The position numbers and the translations under genes were made by a program. This document shows positions 42,864 to 51,440 of a stretch of DNA of 64,000 bases, piece after piece. Under the pieces are notes generated by a model, which saw only the letters and a program-made list of their open reading frames with translations, was not told the DNA's origin and ran no database searches. The number at the start of each line of letters is the position of its first letter. The first letter of the stretch is position 1. Source of the DNA: Caccoplasma sp905210875 (GTDB taxonomy: Bacteria > Bacteroidota > Bacteroidia > Bacteroidales > UBA11471); the NCBI GenBank assembly GCA_963931635.1, contig OZ007034.1, forward strand, positions 1,736,001 through 1,800,000. Reading direction: 5' to 3'.

Positions 42864-43637
42864 TTACTCTTTTGTCCGAGAATGGTCGATATATTTTTTT
42901 ACGGTTTTGAAGAGATTCGAGGCAAATACGAAATTGTTCAGTTTCTCATTGGTCGAGGTGAACAGATCGTCTTTGTTGCCGACCCACTCTTTTTGACCCT
43001 GGTTGAGGAAGATGATGTTTTCGCCGATGCCAAGCACCGAGCTCATGTCGTGGGTATTGATGATGGTGGTGATGTTGTATTCGCGTGTGATGTCTCGTAT
43101 CAGTTCGTCGATGAGTATCGATGTCTGCGGGTCGAGACCCGAGTTGGGTTCGTCGCAGAAGAGATACCTAGGGTTGAGGGCGATGGCACGAGCTATGGCG
43201 ACACGCTTCTGCATACCGCCGCTTATCTCCGAGGGGTATTGTTTGTCGGCACCCGACAGGTTGACGCGCTCGATGCAGAAACGGGCCCGCTTTTCCCGCT
43301 CGGCAGCCGACTGGCGGGTGAACATTTTCAACGGGAACATGACATTTTCGAGTACCGTGAGCGAGTCGAAAAGGGCCGACCCCTGAAACAGCATGCCTAT
43401 CTCGCTGCGTAGAGTTTTTATTTCGGCGGCATTCATGCGCAGAAAGTCTTTTCCGTCGTAGAGCACTTCGCCCGAGTCGGGGCGCAGCAGGCCTACGATT
43501 GATTTCATCAGTACGGTTTTCCCCGAACCGCTTTTACCGATGATGAGATTGGTCTTCCCATCGAAAAACTGAGCCGAAATATCATTTAAGATGGATCGGC
43601 CGTCAAATGACTTGGAAATGTGTTTTACCTCTATCAT
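42864..43637 (-). CDS. mlaF: MlaF-type ABC transporter ATPase
   Basis: A 257-residue ATPase that powers phospholipid transport for outer-membrane asymmetry. Walker A is IGKSGSGKTVL, the signature is ISGGMQKRVAIAR, and Walker B is YLFCDEPNSGLDP. It overlaps mlaE by four bases. No MlaD substrate-binding gene is in the window, so it must be encoded elsewhere. Confidence 0.92.
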   Translation of the reverse strand: MIEVKHISKSFDGRSILNDISAQFFDGKTNLIIGKSGSGKTVLMKSIVGLLRPDSGEVLYDGKDFLRMNAAEIKTLRSEIGMLFQGSALFDSLTVLENVMFPLKMFTRQSAAEREKRARFCIERVNLSGADKQYPSEISGGMQKRVAIARAIALNPRYLFCDEPNSGLDPQTSILIDELIRDITREYNITTIINTHDMSSVLGIGENIIFLNQGQKEWVGNKDDLFTSTNEKLNNFVFASNLFKTVKKYIDHSRTKE

Positions 43638-44398
43638 TGTAAAAGCAGTTTAGTGAGTATGACATCGAGCAGGAGTATCATGACACTGCTCACTACCACC
43701 GAGTCGGTACTGGCTTTTCCTACTTCGAGCGCACCGCCTTTCACCCGGTAGCCGAAGTAGGAGGCCACGCTGCTGATGATGAAGGCAAAGAAGAGCGACT
43801 TGATGATGGTATACCATATATAATATTCGACAAAGTAGGATTGCAGTCCGTAAATGTAGCGCGAGGCCGGAATGATGTCGGTAAACGAGGCAACGACGTA
43901 ACCGCCGAAGAGTCCCGAGAACATGCTGAACACCACCAGCACGGGGATAAACACAACCATGGCCGTGATTTTGGGCAAGATGAGGTAGTTGGCCGAGTTC
44001 ACACCCATGATGTCGAGGGCGTCGATTTGCTCCGTGACTCGCATGGTGCCTATTTCGGAGGCGATGTTCGAGCCGATTTTCCCGGCCAGCAGCAGACACA
44101 TGATCGATGACGAAAATTCGAGCAGCAACGTGTCGCGGGTGACGAGTCCCACGGTATAGGCCGGCAGTAGGGGAGAGGAGACGTTAAGTTGCGTCTGTAT
44201 GGTAATAACCGCGCCGATGAAGAGCGATATGGTTACGACGATGGCAATGGAGTCGATAACGAGCATATAGGCCTCGTCTTTGAATCGTCTGAAAAATTCG
44301 CTCCACCGATCGGGGGTGGTAAAAATTTCTTTAAGCAATAAAATATAGTCGCCGAATCGTTGCAGCGATTGGAAAAGCATCTTCATAAAAATATGCAT
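43634..44398 (-). CDS. mlaE: MlaE-type ABC transporter permease
   Basis: A 254-residue permease with about five to six membrane helices. The family core ITIQTQLNVSSPLLPAYTVG and the later EIGTMRVTEQIDALDIMGV are typical of MlaE. A second ATG at 44386 (MKMLFQSL) is possible. It is the first gene of a two-gene operon with mlaF. Confidence 0.92.
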   Translation of the reverse strand: MHIFMKMLFQSLQRFGDYILLLKEIFTTPDRWSEFFRRFKDEAYMLVIDSIAIVVTISLFIGAVITIQTQLNVSSPLLPAYTVGLVTRDTLLLEFSSSIMCLLLAGKIGSNIASEIGTMRVTEQIDALDIMGVNSANYLILPKITAMVVFIPVLVVFSMFSGLFGGYVVASFTDIIPASRYIYGLQSYFVEYYIWYTIIKSLFFAFIISSVASYFGYRVKGGALEVGKASTDSVVVSSVMILLLDVILTKLLLQ

Positions 44399-44436
44399 TT
44401 TAGCCGCCTCCCAGCATCAGACTGTAGAAGCCGTTG

Positions 44437-44470
44437 CAAACTTACCAAAATTCTGCGGAATATCCTCAAA
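44437..44470 (-). promoter_or_regulatory. mlaE promoter
   Basis: The minus strand shows TTTG (44470-44467), 22 bases, then TAAGTTTG (44444-44437). Confidence 0.55.
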
Positions 44471-44684
44471 AAAGTGAGAATAAGCATATTTTTAATTGAT
44501 AATCAATAGATTGCTTTATTATCAACCTTGGGGCGCTATTCTTTATATTCTTATGAAAGCGGAGCTACATCTGTTGTTTTCTTTTTTATGTGTAAAGTGT
44601 TTGGGTGTAAAGAAGATGGTCATATTCAGTAATTGAGGTAGTTTTTCCCGGATTCTGGATAAGAAATTGTTGGAAAAGAGCATA
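44471..44684. other. intergenic region between divergent mlaE and hydrolase genes
   Basis: About 210 AT-rich bases contain no gene. Short open frames on the minus strand do not look coding. Confidence 0.5.
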
Positions 44685-44692
44685 TACTTTTG
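44685..44692 (+). promoter_or_regulatory. -7 box of the second hydrolase gene
   Basis: TACTTTTG lies 51 bases before ATG 44743. Confidence 0.55.
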
Positions 44693-44742
44693 CAAAGTAC
44701 AAGGAAGATAAAAATTACGATTGTAACATTCAATCAGTATAT

Positions 44743-45798
44743 ATGAAAAAAATCTTATTATTGACATGGGCTCTGCTTTCGGTTACGGGAGTGTGGGCTG
44801 CCAATCGACAATCTTCAGAAAAATCTACGACTATGAGCAAATTGGCTAATGATACCCGTGTATTTGCCATCGACCCTGCCATCGATGTGCAAGGGGTGCG
44901 TTTTAAAAATCGTTTTGGTATCGAACTGGCAGGACATCTCTATTTGCCAAAAGATTTTGATGCTTCAAAAAAATACGCTGCAATAGCTGTGAGCGGACCT
45001 TTTGGCGCGGTTAAGGAGCAGTCGTCGGGACTGTATGCGCAAGAGATGGCGCGTCGTGGTTTTGTGGCGATGGCGTTTGACCCCTCGTTTACGGGAGAGA
45101 GCAGTGGAGAACCTCGTTATGTGGCTTCGCCCGACATCAACACCGAAGATTTTTCGGCAGCTGTCGATTTTCTCTCGTTACTCGATTTTGTCGATGCCGG
45201 GCGTATCGGCATCATCGGTATCTGTGGCTGGGGCGGATTGGCATTGAATGCAGCTGCCATCGATACCCGTATTAAAGCGACGGTTACTTCGACCATGTAC
45301 AATATGAGTCGGGTAAGTGCCAATGGCTATTTCGACGCCATGGATGCTGATGCTCGCTATGAGTTGAAGAAGCAACTCAATGCTCAACGGCTGGAAGATG
45401 CCCGCAACGGTGCATATGCTTTGGCCGGAGGTGTGGCCGATGTTTTGCCCGACGATGCTCCCTGGTTTGTCAAGGATTATCACGCCTATTACAAGACCCC
45501 GCGTGGATATCACCCTCGTTCGCTCAATTCCAACGGCGGCTGGAACAAGACCTCGGCTCTATCGTTTATCAACACGCCACAGTTGACATACAGCGACGAG
45601 ATACGCACTGCCGTACTCATGATTCACGGCGAGAAGGCCCATTCGCGTTATTTCAGTGAAGACGCGTTCAAAAAATTGAAAGGCGATAATAAGGAGCTTT
45701 TGATTATTCCCGGAGCCACGCATGTCGATCTTTACGACAATTTCGGAAAAATACCTTTTGATAAGATTGAAACTTTTCTTGATACGTTTCTTAGATAA
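44743..45798 (+). CDS. exported alpha/beta hydrolase with cysteine nucleophile, second copy
   Basis: A 351-residue homologue of the hydrolase at 26065-27108. A signal peptide ends near residue 20 (VWAA). Shared blocks include LYLPKDFDASKKY, GPFGAVKEQSSGLYA, AFDPSFTGESSGEP and the nucleophile elbow GICGWGG, again with Cys in place of Ser. The likely His is in GATHVDLYD. This copy stands alone with its own promoter and no AraC gene next to it. The substrate is unknown; dienelactone-hydrolase-type fold is established for the family. Confidence 0.88.
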   Translation: MKKILLLTWALLSVTGVWAANRQSSEKSTTMSKLANDTRVFAIDPAIDVQGVRFKNRFGIELAGHLYLPKDFDASKKYAAIAVSGPFGAVKEQSSGLYAQEMARRGFVAMAFDPSFTGESSGEPRYVASPDINTEDFSAAVDFLSLLDFVDAGRIGIIGICGWGGLALNAAAIDTRIKATVTSTMYNMSRVSANGYFDAMDADARYELKKQLNAQRLEDARNGAYALAGGVADVLPDDAPWFVKDYHAYYKTPRGYHPRSLNSNGGWNKTSALSFINTPQLTYSDEIRTAVLMIHGEKAHSRYFSEDAFKKLKGDNKELLIIPGATHVDLYDNFGKIPFDKIETFLDTFLR

Positions 45799-46051
45799 TG
45801 CCGGCTCAAACCGGTAGTGCGACTCATTGCTCTTTTTATTATGGGGTATAGGGAGAGTCGCGCGACACTTGTTTGGAGTTGCTCTCGGAGTGAAGAGGGC
45901 AACTCTTTTTTGCGGAATATCGGAGAACATTGCTATTAAGCAGTAATCCTTTACTCTTTTGCTCCCATTATCTGTCGTATACCGACTTTGCTATCACTCC
46001 GGCAAGGGCAGAAAAAAAGTGTGAATCGTGCGGCAATTCGGCGAAAATCGT
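45799..46051. other. intergenic region before lptB
   Basis: A hairpin-like stretch follows the hydrolase stop (the segment GAGTTGCTC pairs partly with GAGGGCAACTC). The rest holds no gene. Confidence 0.4.
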
Positions 46052-46059
46052 TACCTTTG
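46052..46059 (+). promoter_or_regulatory. -7 box at lptB
   Basis: TACCTTTG ends only six bases before ATG 46066. Transcription would begin at or near that ATG, which suggests a leaderless message or a start at 46135 or 46162. Confidence 0.5.
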
Positions 46060-46065
46060 TCTCCC

Positions 46066-46914
46066 ATGAAAATCTTCGCTTCCATAAAGCCTCTTTTTCA
46101 TCGTCCGAAGGTGAGTCTGCCTTCACCCGAAGAGATGGAACATCTTGCCGCCGAAGGCAAGATGGTGCTTCGTACCGAAGACTTGGTCAAGAAATACGGC
46201 CAGCGCACGGTCGCCAATCATGTATCCATCAATGTGCGCCAAGGCGAGATTGTGGGACTTTTGGGCCCCAATGGAGCCGGAAAGACGACCACCTTCTACA
46301 TGACTACGGGCCTGATTACGCCTAACGAAGGGCGCATCTTTCTCAACGACCTCGACATTACCACATTTCCCGTCTACCGGCGGGCGCAATACGGTATCGG
46401 CTATTTGGCACAGGAGGCGTCGGTATTCCGCAAGCTCTCGGTCGAAGACAATCTCATTGCTGTCTTGCAGATGACCGGCAAGAGCAAGGAGTATCAGAAA
46501 GAGAAACTCGAAAGTCTTATCGCCGAGTTTCGCCTCGAAAAGGTGCGCAAGAACCTGGGCGATCGTTTGTCGGGTGGTGAGCGTCGACGCACCGAGATAG
46601 CCCGCTGTCTGGCCATCGACCCCAAGTTCATTATGCTCGACGAGCCCTTTGCCGGAGTCGACCCTATTGCCGTCGAAGATATTCAGTATATCGTTTATAA
46701 GTTAAAGGAGAAAAACATCGGCATTCTCATTACCGACCACAATGCCCCCGAAACATTGAGTATTACCGATCGTGCCTACCTGCTCTTCGAGGGAAAGATT
46801 CTTTTCCAAGGGACCTCCGAAGAGTTGGCCTCCAATCCCGTGGTGCGGGAAAAATATTTGGGGCGCAACTTCATCTTCCATCGCAAGAAGTTCGACCATC
46901 TCGAAGGTAAGTAA
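46066..46914 (+). CDS. lptB: LPS export ABC transporter ATPase LptB
   Basis: A 282-residue ATPase of the LptB2FG transporter. Walker A is GLLGPNGAGKTTTFY, the signature is LSGGERRRTEIAR, Walker B is FIMLDEPFAGVDP, and the LptB tail segment YLGRNFIF is present. The first 32 residues before MVLRTEDLVKKYG extend beyond most homologues. The nearby -7 box makes ATG 46135 or 46162 possible starts. It is separated from lptC, which lies at 12.4 kb. Confidence 0.94.
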   Translation: MKIFASIKPLFHRPKVSLPSPEEMEHLAAEGKMVLRTEDLVKKYGQRTVANHVSINVRQGEIVGLLGPNGAGKTTTFYMTTGLITPNEGRIFLNDLDITTFPVYRRAQYGIGYLAQEASVFRKLSVEDNLIAVLQMTGKSKEYQKEKLESLIAEFRLEKVRKNLGDRLSGGERRRTEIARCLAIDPKFIMLDEPFAGVDPIAVEDIQYIVYKLKEKNIGILITDHNAPETLSITDRAYLLFEGKILFQGTSEELASNPVVREKYLGRNFIFHRKKFDHLEGK

Positions 46915-46990
46915 TCTTTATGTGTCGCACAAGCCTCGGAGAGGGGCGTTTACATACCCTTTTATATCGAAAGCCTTACAGCGTGAGTTG

Positions 46991-47875
46991 TTAGTTTCCG
47001 ATATTTTTCCTCCTGAGAAGCCGATATCGCAATATCCAGAGAGTGAATATTGTCAGAATAGCTCCGCCTACCACCCAGGCTATATCTTCTGTTGTTGTCC
47101 CGAGAGTGTCGATGAAGGTCTCGTTATCGGCTCTTTGCTGCATATATGCACCCACAACCGATAAACTGTTGTTAAGGGCATGGGCAAAGATGGGCAGCCA
47201 GATGTTGCCCGACCATACCAGCAGATATCCGAAGAATGCCCCCAGCAACATGCGGGGTACAAATCCATAGAATTGAAAATGTACTGCACTGAAAATCATG
47301 GCCGTTATCCATACGGCTATATGCGGGTTGCGAAACTTTTCGAGGAAAAGACGTTGCAGGACGCCTCTGAATACAAATTCTTCGCCGATGCCGGTGAGCA
47401 CTCCCACAATCAATATCATGATGATGAGGTCGACCCCGTTCGACATTTGCAGCATCTGCTCGGTCATGGCCTGCGCGCTTGCCTCCTGAGCCTTCAACCA
47501 CGCTTCGATGCCGGCGAGCGACTCGGGAAGTACAATTGACTCGTTCCATTCAATGAGAAGGTTCATGGCCGGAATGGCAAAGAGCAGGCACAGCACGATG
47601 CCGGCTATGGCACCGGCTTTTGGGGCGCGGTCGGCTTTCAGATATCGGAATGCGTTGCCACCGAAAAGATATGCTGCGCACAATGCCGGCAGGATAAAGA
47701 GCAACAGATCTTGTGTCGTGAGTGCAAAGCGGGTGAGTGTGAGACCGGAGGTTGTCAAGGCAAAAAATACCGTGAAAAGCGACATAAGGCAGAAGCATAG
47801 CAACTCGATGCCGATAAAAATCAGAAGTTTACTCCAAAAAGAAGCATTGGCATAGTGGTTGTGAAAGATAATCAT
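46991..47875 (-). CDS. CPBP-family intramembrane metalloprotease
   Basis: A 294-residue membrane protein of the CAAX/ABI (CPBP) family with about seven to eight helices. The catalytic motif GEEFVFRGVLQ (EExxxR) and the later SAVHFQFYGF and FAHALNNS histidine motifs are intact. It overlaps menA by four bases. Substrates are generally unknown in bacteria. Confidence 0.92.
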   Translation of the reverse strand: MIIFHNHYANASFWSKLLIFIGIELLCFCLMSLFTVFFALTTSGLTLTRFALTTQDLLLFILPALCAAYLFGGNAFRYLKADRAPKAGAIAGIVLCLLFAIPAMNLLIEWNESIVLPESLAGIEAWLKAQEASAQAMTEQMLQMSNGVDLIIMILIVGVLTGIGEEFVFRGVLQRLFLEKFRNPHIAVWITAMIFSAVHFQFYGFVPRMLLGAFFGYLLVWSGNIWLPIFAHALNNSLSVVGAYMQQRADNETFIDTLGTTTEDIAWVVGGAILTIFTLWILRYRLLRRKNIGN

Positions 47876-48792
47876 GACAGGAGTTTATAGGGGGGGGCGA
47901 GAGTAGCCGTGACGATGCAGATTATAAGCAGTAGAGTAAAACACAATTGATTGCGGGCTGTTGCACCCAATACGGGGTTGAGAGCTCGTCCCGAGAGTCG
48001 TGATAGTTTTCGATAGCTACTTACGTGCATATATAGGTAGATGATGGGCAAGATTATTCCGACCGGCCATGAAGCCATCCACCAGGCCGAGACCAATATC
48101 ACCGCCAGAATGCCGTTAATGAGATAGACCGTGCGCGCAGTTTTGCGGCCAAAGAGCACGACTGTCGTGTGTTTGCCGGCAGCACGGTCGTCTTCGACAT
48201 CGCGGTAATTGTTTACAATCAGTATGTTGACCGACAGCAACCCAGTGGCGGCGCTGCACAGGAAGACGTCGGTGTCGAACGACAAGGCCTGCACGTAGTA
48301 GGAGAGGTTGACGGCCACAAGTCCGAAGAATATCCATACCGTGAGATCGCCCAGCCCGTGATAGGAGAGCGGGTAGGGCCCGGCCGAGTAGGCCAGTGCG
48401 GCTGCCGCAATGATTACGCCGACGCCAATCAGCCACCACCCGCCAACGGGAATGAGCAGGCAACCCAGCAGGCAGGCAACTCCCAGTGTAGCGGCCGTGG
48501 CCGCAAGCATGGCCCGGGGAGAGATGTCGCCTGCTGCTACGGCGCGGCGCGGCCCTACGCGGTCGGCCTTGTCGCTGCCTTTACGGTAGTCGAAATAGTC
48601 GTTGCCGAAATTCGATGCAATCTGGGCCAGCAGTGCAAAGAAGAAACAGAGCGCCGCGACTCCCCAGTGTACGACTCCGTGAGCCCAGGCCAGGGCTGTG
48701 GCCAGTAGCACGGGGCTTACCGAGGTAGCCCATGTGCGAGGACGGGCGGCTTCAATCCATATTTTGAGACGGTTGGCCTGAGAGTGTTTCAT
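47872..48792 (-). CDS. menA: 1,4-dihydroxy-2-naphthoate polyprenyltransferase
   Basis: A 306-residue UbiA-family prenyltransferase that adds the isoprenoid tail in menaquinone synthesis. The magnesium-binding motifs NDYFDYRKGSD and NNYRDVEDD are present, with about eight membrane helices. The start is ATG 48792, because the upstream TTG at 48816 lies in the -7 box (48814-48821). It forms an operon with the CPBP protease. Confidence 0.95.
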   Translation of the reverse strand: MKHSQANRLKIWIEAARPRTWATSVSPVLLATALAWAHGVVHWGVAALCFFFALLAQIASNFGNDYFDYRKGSDKADRVGPRRAVAAGDISPRAMLAATAATLGVACLLGCLLIPVGGWWLIGVGVIIAAAALAYSAGPYPLSYHGLGDLTVWIFFGLVAVNLSYYVQALSFDTDVFLCSAATGLLSVNILIVNNYRDVEDDRAAGKHTTVVLFGRKTARTVYLINGILAVILVSAWWMASWPVGIILPIIYLYMHVSSYRKLSRLSGRALNPVLGATARNQLCFTLLLIICIVTATLAPPYKLLS

Positions 48793-48813
48793 GTCGGGTA
48801 AAAAAGATTTTTC

Positions 48814-48821
48814 CAAAAGTA
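48814..48821 (-). promoter_or_regulatory. -7 box of menA
   Basis: TACTTTTG on the minus strand lies 22 bases before the menA ATG. Confidence 0.6.
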
Positions 48822-48866
48822 CAGATTTTATGCCGAACCCCGAGCCGGCAAGATGAAATTTTTTCC

Positions 48867-48874
48867 TACATTTG
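48867..48874 (+). promoter_or_regulatory. -7 box of ribE
   Basis: TACATTTG lies 37 bases before the ribE ATG. The leader is too short for an FMN riboswitch. Confidence 0.55.
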
Positions 48875-48910
48875 ACACAAATTTGATTCTCTCATTTAAA
48901 TAGGAAAAAT

Positions 48911-49516
48911 ATGTTTTCAGGAATAGTAGAAGAGGCCGCTCCCGTAGTGGCATTGCGTCGCGAACAAGGTAATCTGCACCTGACGTTGTCGTGCAGTTTT
49001 GCCTCGGAACTGAAAATCGACCAGAGTGTGGCTCATAATGGAGTGTGCCTTACCGTGGTGAGTCTCGACGGTGATACCTATACGGTGACGGCGATACAGG
49101 AGACGCTCGACCGTAGCAATCTGGGCCTCCTGAAAGTGGGCGACAAGGTCAATCTCGAACGCAGTATGCTCATGAACGGACGCCTCGACGGCCACATCGT
49201 ACAGGGCCATGTCGACTGTACGGCACGCTGCACTCGTGTCGAAGAGGCCGACGGAAGCTGGTATTACACCTTTGTCTACACCTCTACCCCCGAAATGGTG
49301 CGTGAGGGTTATACCACCGTAGAGAAGGGTTCCATTACGGTCAATGGCGTGAGCCTCACCGTGTGCAATTCGCAGCCCGGCAGCTTTCAGGTGGCCATCA
49401 TACCCTATACCTACGAACATACCAACTTCCACCAGATTGTCGAGGGTAGCATTGTGAATCTCGAATTTGATATTATCGGCAAATACATCAGCCGTATCAT
49501 GACCTACGGGAAATAA
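48911..49516 (+). CDS. ribE: riboflavin synthase
   Basis: A 201-residue protein with two lumazine-binding barrels that dismutates 6,7-dimethyl-8-ribityllumazine to riboflavin. The N-terminus MFSGIVEEAA and the middle motif GHIVQGHVDCTA are the two repeat openings, and GVSLTVC appears in each half in variant form. The nitroreductase gene follows after 21 bases, which pairs flavin synthesis with a flavoprotein. Confidence 0.96.
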   Translation: MFSGIVEEAAPVVALRREQGNLHLTLSCSFASELKIDQSVAHNGVCLTVVSLDGDTYTVTAIQETLDRSNLGLLKVGDKVNLERSMLMNGRLDGHIVQGHVDCTARCTRVEEADGSWYYTFVYTSTPEMVREGYTTVEKGSITVNGVSLTVCNSQPGSFQVAIIPYTYEHTNFHQIVEGSIVNLEFDIIGKYISRIMTYGK

Positions 49517-49537
49517 TCGGCCTAAAAAGAGTGTGTT

Positions 49538-50101
49538 ATGGAACGCTTTCTTGAATTGGTGGCCCGCCGCCAAAGCGACCGCCGCTTCGATGCTGACCGG
49601 CCGGTGGAGCCGGAGAAGATAACCCGTATCGTGGAAGCTGCCCGGCTGGCCCCTTCGGCCTGTAATTCGCAGCCGTGGCATTTTGTCGTGGTCGACGCCC
49701 CCGATACAAAGAACCGGGTGGCCGATGCTGCCGCCAGTCGGGTGCTGGGTATGAACCATTTTACCAAGCAGGCACCCGTGCATCTGCTCATTGTCGAGGA
49801 GTCGGGCAATCTTACATCAACTTTTGGCGGGTGGGTCAAGAGCAAGCATTTTCCGCATATCGATATAGGCATTGCCGCTGCCCACATTGCATTGGCAGCA
49901 GCCGATGAGGGTCTGGGCTCGTGCATTGTCGGCTGGTTCGACGAAGCGGCGGTGCGCAAAGTCCTGGGTATCCCCTCGGGAAAACGTGTGTTGCTTGATA
50001 TTGTTATCGGGTATTCGACCGACCCCCTGCGAGTGAAATCTCGTCGTGCATTGGCACAGGTTGTCTCACACAACCGATACGGAGAGCCCTACGAGGAATA
50101 A
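49538..50101 (+). CDS. nitroreductase-family flavoprotein
   Basis: A 187-residue FMN-dependent nitroreductase. The FMN-binding RRQSDRRFDADRPVE, the SACNSQPWHF segment and the late DEGLGSCIVGWFDE are typical. It lies behind ribE. The natural substrate is unknown. Confidence 0.93.
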   Translation: MERFLELVARRQSDRRFDADRPVEPEKITRIVEAARLAPSACNSQPWHFVVVDAPDTKNRVADAAASRVLGMNHFTKQAPVHLLIVEESGNLTSTFGGWVKSKHFPHIDIGIAAAHIALAAADEGLGSCIVGWFDEAAVRKVLGIPSGKRVLLDIVIGYSTDPLRVKSRRALAQVVSHNRYGEPYEE

Positions 50102-50113
50102 TCGGAGAAACCC

Positions 50114-50144
50114 TTTGCGAAACAGCTTTTTTACCTTATTTTTG
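50114..50144 (+). promoter_or_regulatory. purM promoter
   Basis: TTTG (50114-50117), 19 bases and TATTTTTG (50137-50144) form one of the clearest promoters in the window, 19 bases before the ATG. Confidence 0.75.
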
Positions 50145-50162
50145 CGAAGAAATTCATACACT

Positions 50163-51329
50163 ATGAGCGATCAACGTTATAATCTGAGAGGTGTTTCGGC
50201 CTCAAAAGAAGATGTGCACAATGCCATCAAGAACATCGACAAGGGAATTTTCCCGAAAGCATTCTGTAAGATAATTCCTGATATTTTGGGTGGAGACCCG
50301 CTCTATTGCAACATTATGCATGCCGACGGCGCCGGTACGAAATCGTCTCTGGCCTATATGTACTGGCGTGAGACGGGCGACCTCTCGGTGTGGAAAGGCA
50401 TTGCACAAGATGCTCTGATTATGAATATCGACGACCTGCTCTGTGTAGGTGCTACCGACAATATTCTGGTCTCTTCGACCATCGGTCGCAACAAGCTGCT
50501 GGTACCGGGCGAAGTAATCTCGGCCATTATCAACGGTACCGATGAACTGCTGGCCGAGTTGCGCGACATGGGGGTGGGCGTCTATGCTACCGGCGGAGAG
50601 ACGGCCGATGTGGGCGACCTGGTGCGCACCATCATCGTCGACAGTACCGTTACCTGCCGCATGAAACGCAGCGACGTTATCGACAATGCACACATACGTC
50701 CCGGCGATGTGATTGTAGGTATGGCATCGTATGGGCAGGCAACCTATGAAAAATCCTATAACGGAGGCATGGGCAGCAACGGACTTACCTCGGCCCGTCA
50801 TGATGTTTTTTCCAAATACCTGGCCGCGAAGTATCCCGAGAGTTACGATGCTGCCGTGCCCGATGAATTAGTCTATTCGGGACAGATGCGCTTGACCGAT
50901 GCCATAGAAGGGCTCGGTATCGATGCCGGCAAACTGGTGCTCTCGCCTACACGTACGTATGCACCCGTCATCAAGAAAGTCCTCGACGAGTTACGCCCTC
51001 ATGTACATGGTATGGTACACTGTTCGGGTGGCGCGCAGACCAAGGTGATGCACTTTGTGGAGAACATGAAGGTGGTGAAGAACAACCTCTTCCCCGTACC
51101 CCCGCTTTTCCGCCTCATTCGCGAACAGTCGGGTACCGATTGGCAGGAGATGTACAAGGTATTCAACATGGGGCATCGCATGGAGGTGTATCTCGCACCC
51201 GAATATGCCCAGACGGTTATCGACATTACCCGTTCGTTCGGTATCGACGCTCAGGTGGTGGGTTATGTGGCTTCTGCCGAGAAAAACCAACTCGTCATCG
51301 AATCTGAGTTCGGACATTTTGAATATTGA
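50163..51329 (+). CDS. purM: phosphoribosylformylglycinamidine cyclo-ligase, Bacteroidetes type
   Basis: A 388-residue AIR synthase (PurM) that closes the imidazole ring in purine synthesis. The start MSDQRYNLRGVSASKEDVH at ATG 50163 is set by the promoter. The ATP-binding HADGAGTKSSLAY and GVYATGGETADVGDLV segments are present. The protein is about 40 residues longer than the Escherichia coli enzyme and has a divergent N-terminus, as in other Bacteroidetes. It stands apart from other pur genes. Confidence 0.92.
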   Translation: MSDQRYNLRGVSASKEDVHNAIKNIDKGIFPKAFCKIIPDILGGDPLYCNIMHADGAGTKSSLAYMYWRETGDLSVWKGIAQDALIMNIDDLLCVGATDNILVSSTIGRNKLLVPGEVISAIINGTDELLAELRDMGVGVYATGGETADVGDLVRTIIVDSTVTCRMKRSDVIDNAHIRPGDVIVGMASYGQATYEKSYNGGMGSNGLTSARHDVFSKYLAAKYPESYDAAVPDELVYSGQMRLTDAIEGLGIDAGKLVLSPTRTYAPVIKKVLDELRPHVHGMVHCSGGAQTKVMHFVENMKVVKNNLFPVPPLFRLIREQSGTDWQEMYKVFNMGHRMEVYLAPEYAQTVIDITRSFGIDAQVVGYVASAEKNQLVIESEFGHFEY

Positions 51330-51377
51330 ATATAGTCGGGGGGAGGTGCGAGCGTTTCTTCTCCCGGATTGTTTTGA

Positions 51378-51428
51378 ACAAGAAAGGCGTCGCCGGAATT
51401 CCGGCGACGCCTTTCTTGTCGTTTTTTT
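51378..51428. terminator. perfect 42-base palindrome and T run after purM
   Basis: Two 21-base arms (51378-51398 and 51399-51419) are exact inverted copies centred on GAATTC, followed by a T run on the plus strand. It ends purM and probably also the converging GH105 gene. Confidence 0.85.
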
Positions 51429-51440
51429 CGATGGTCGGCG

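Noticed and set aside
48867..48910. FMN riboswitch upstream of riboflavin synthase
   Set aside because: The leader between the -7 box and the ATG is about 30 bases, too short for the RFN element, and none of its conserved parts are seen.
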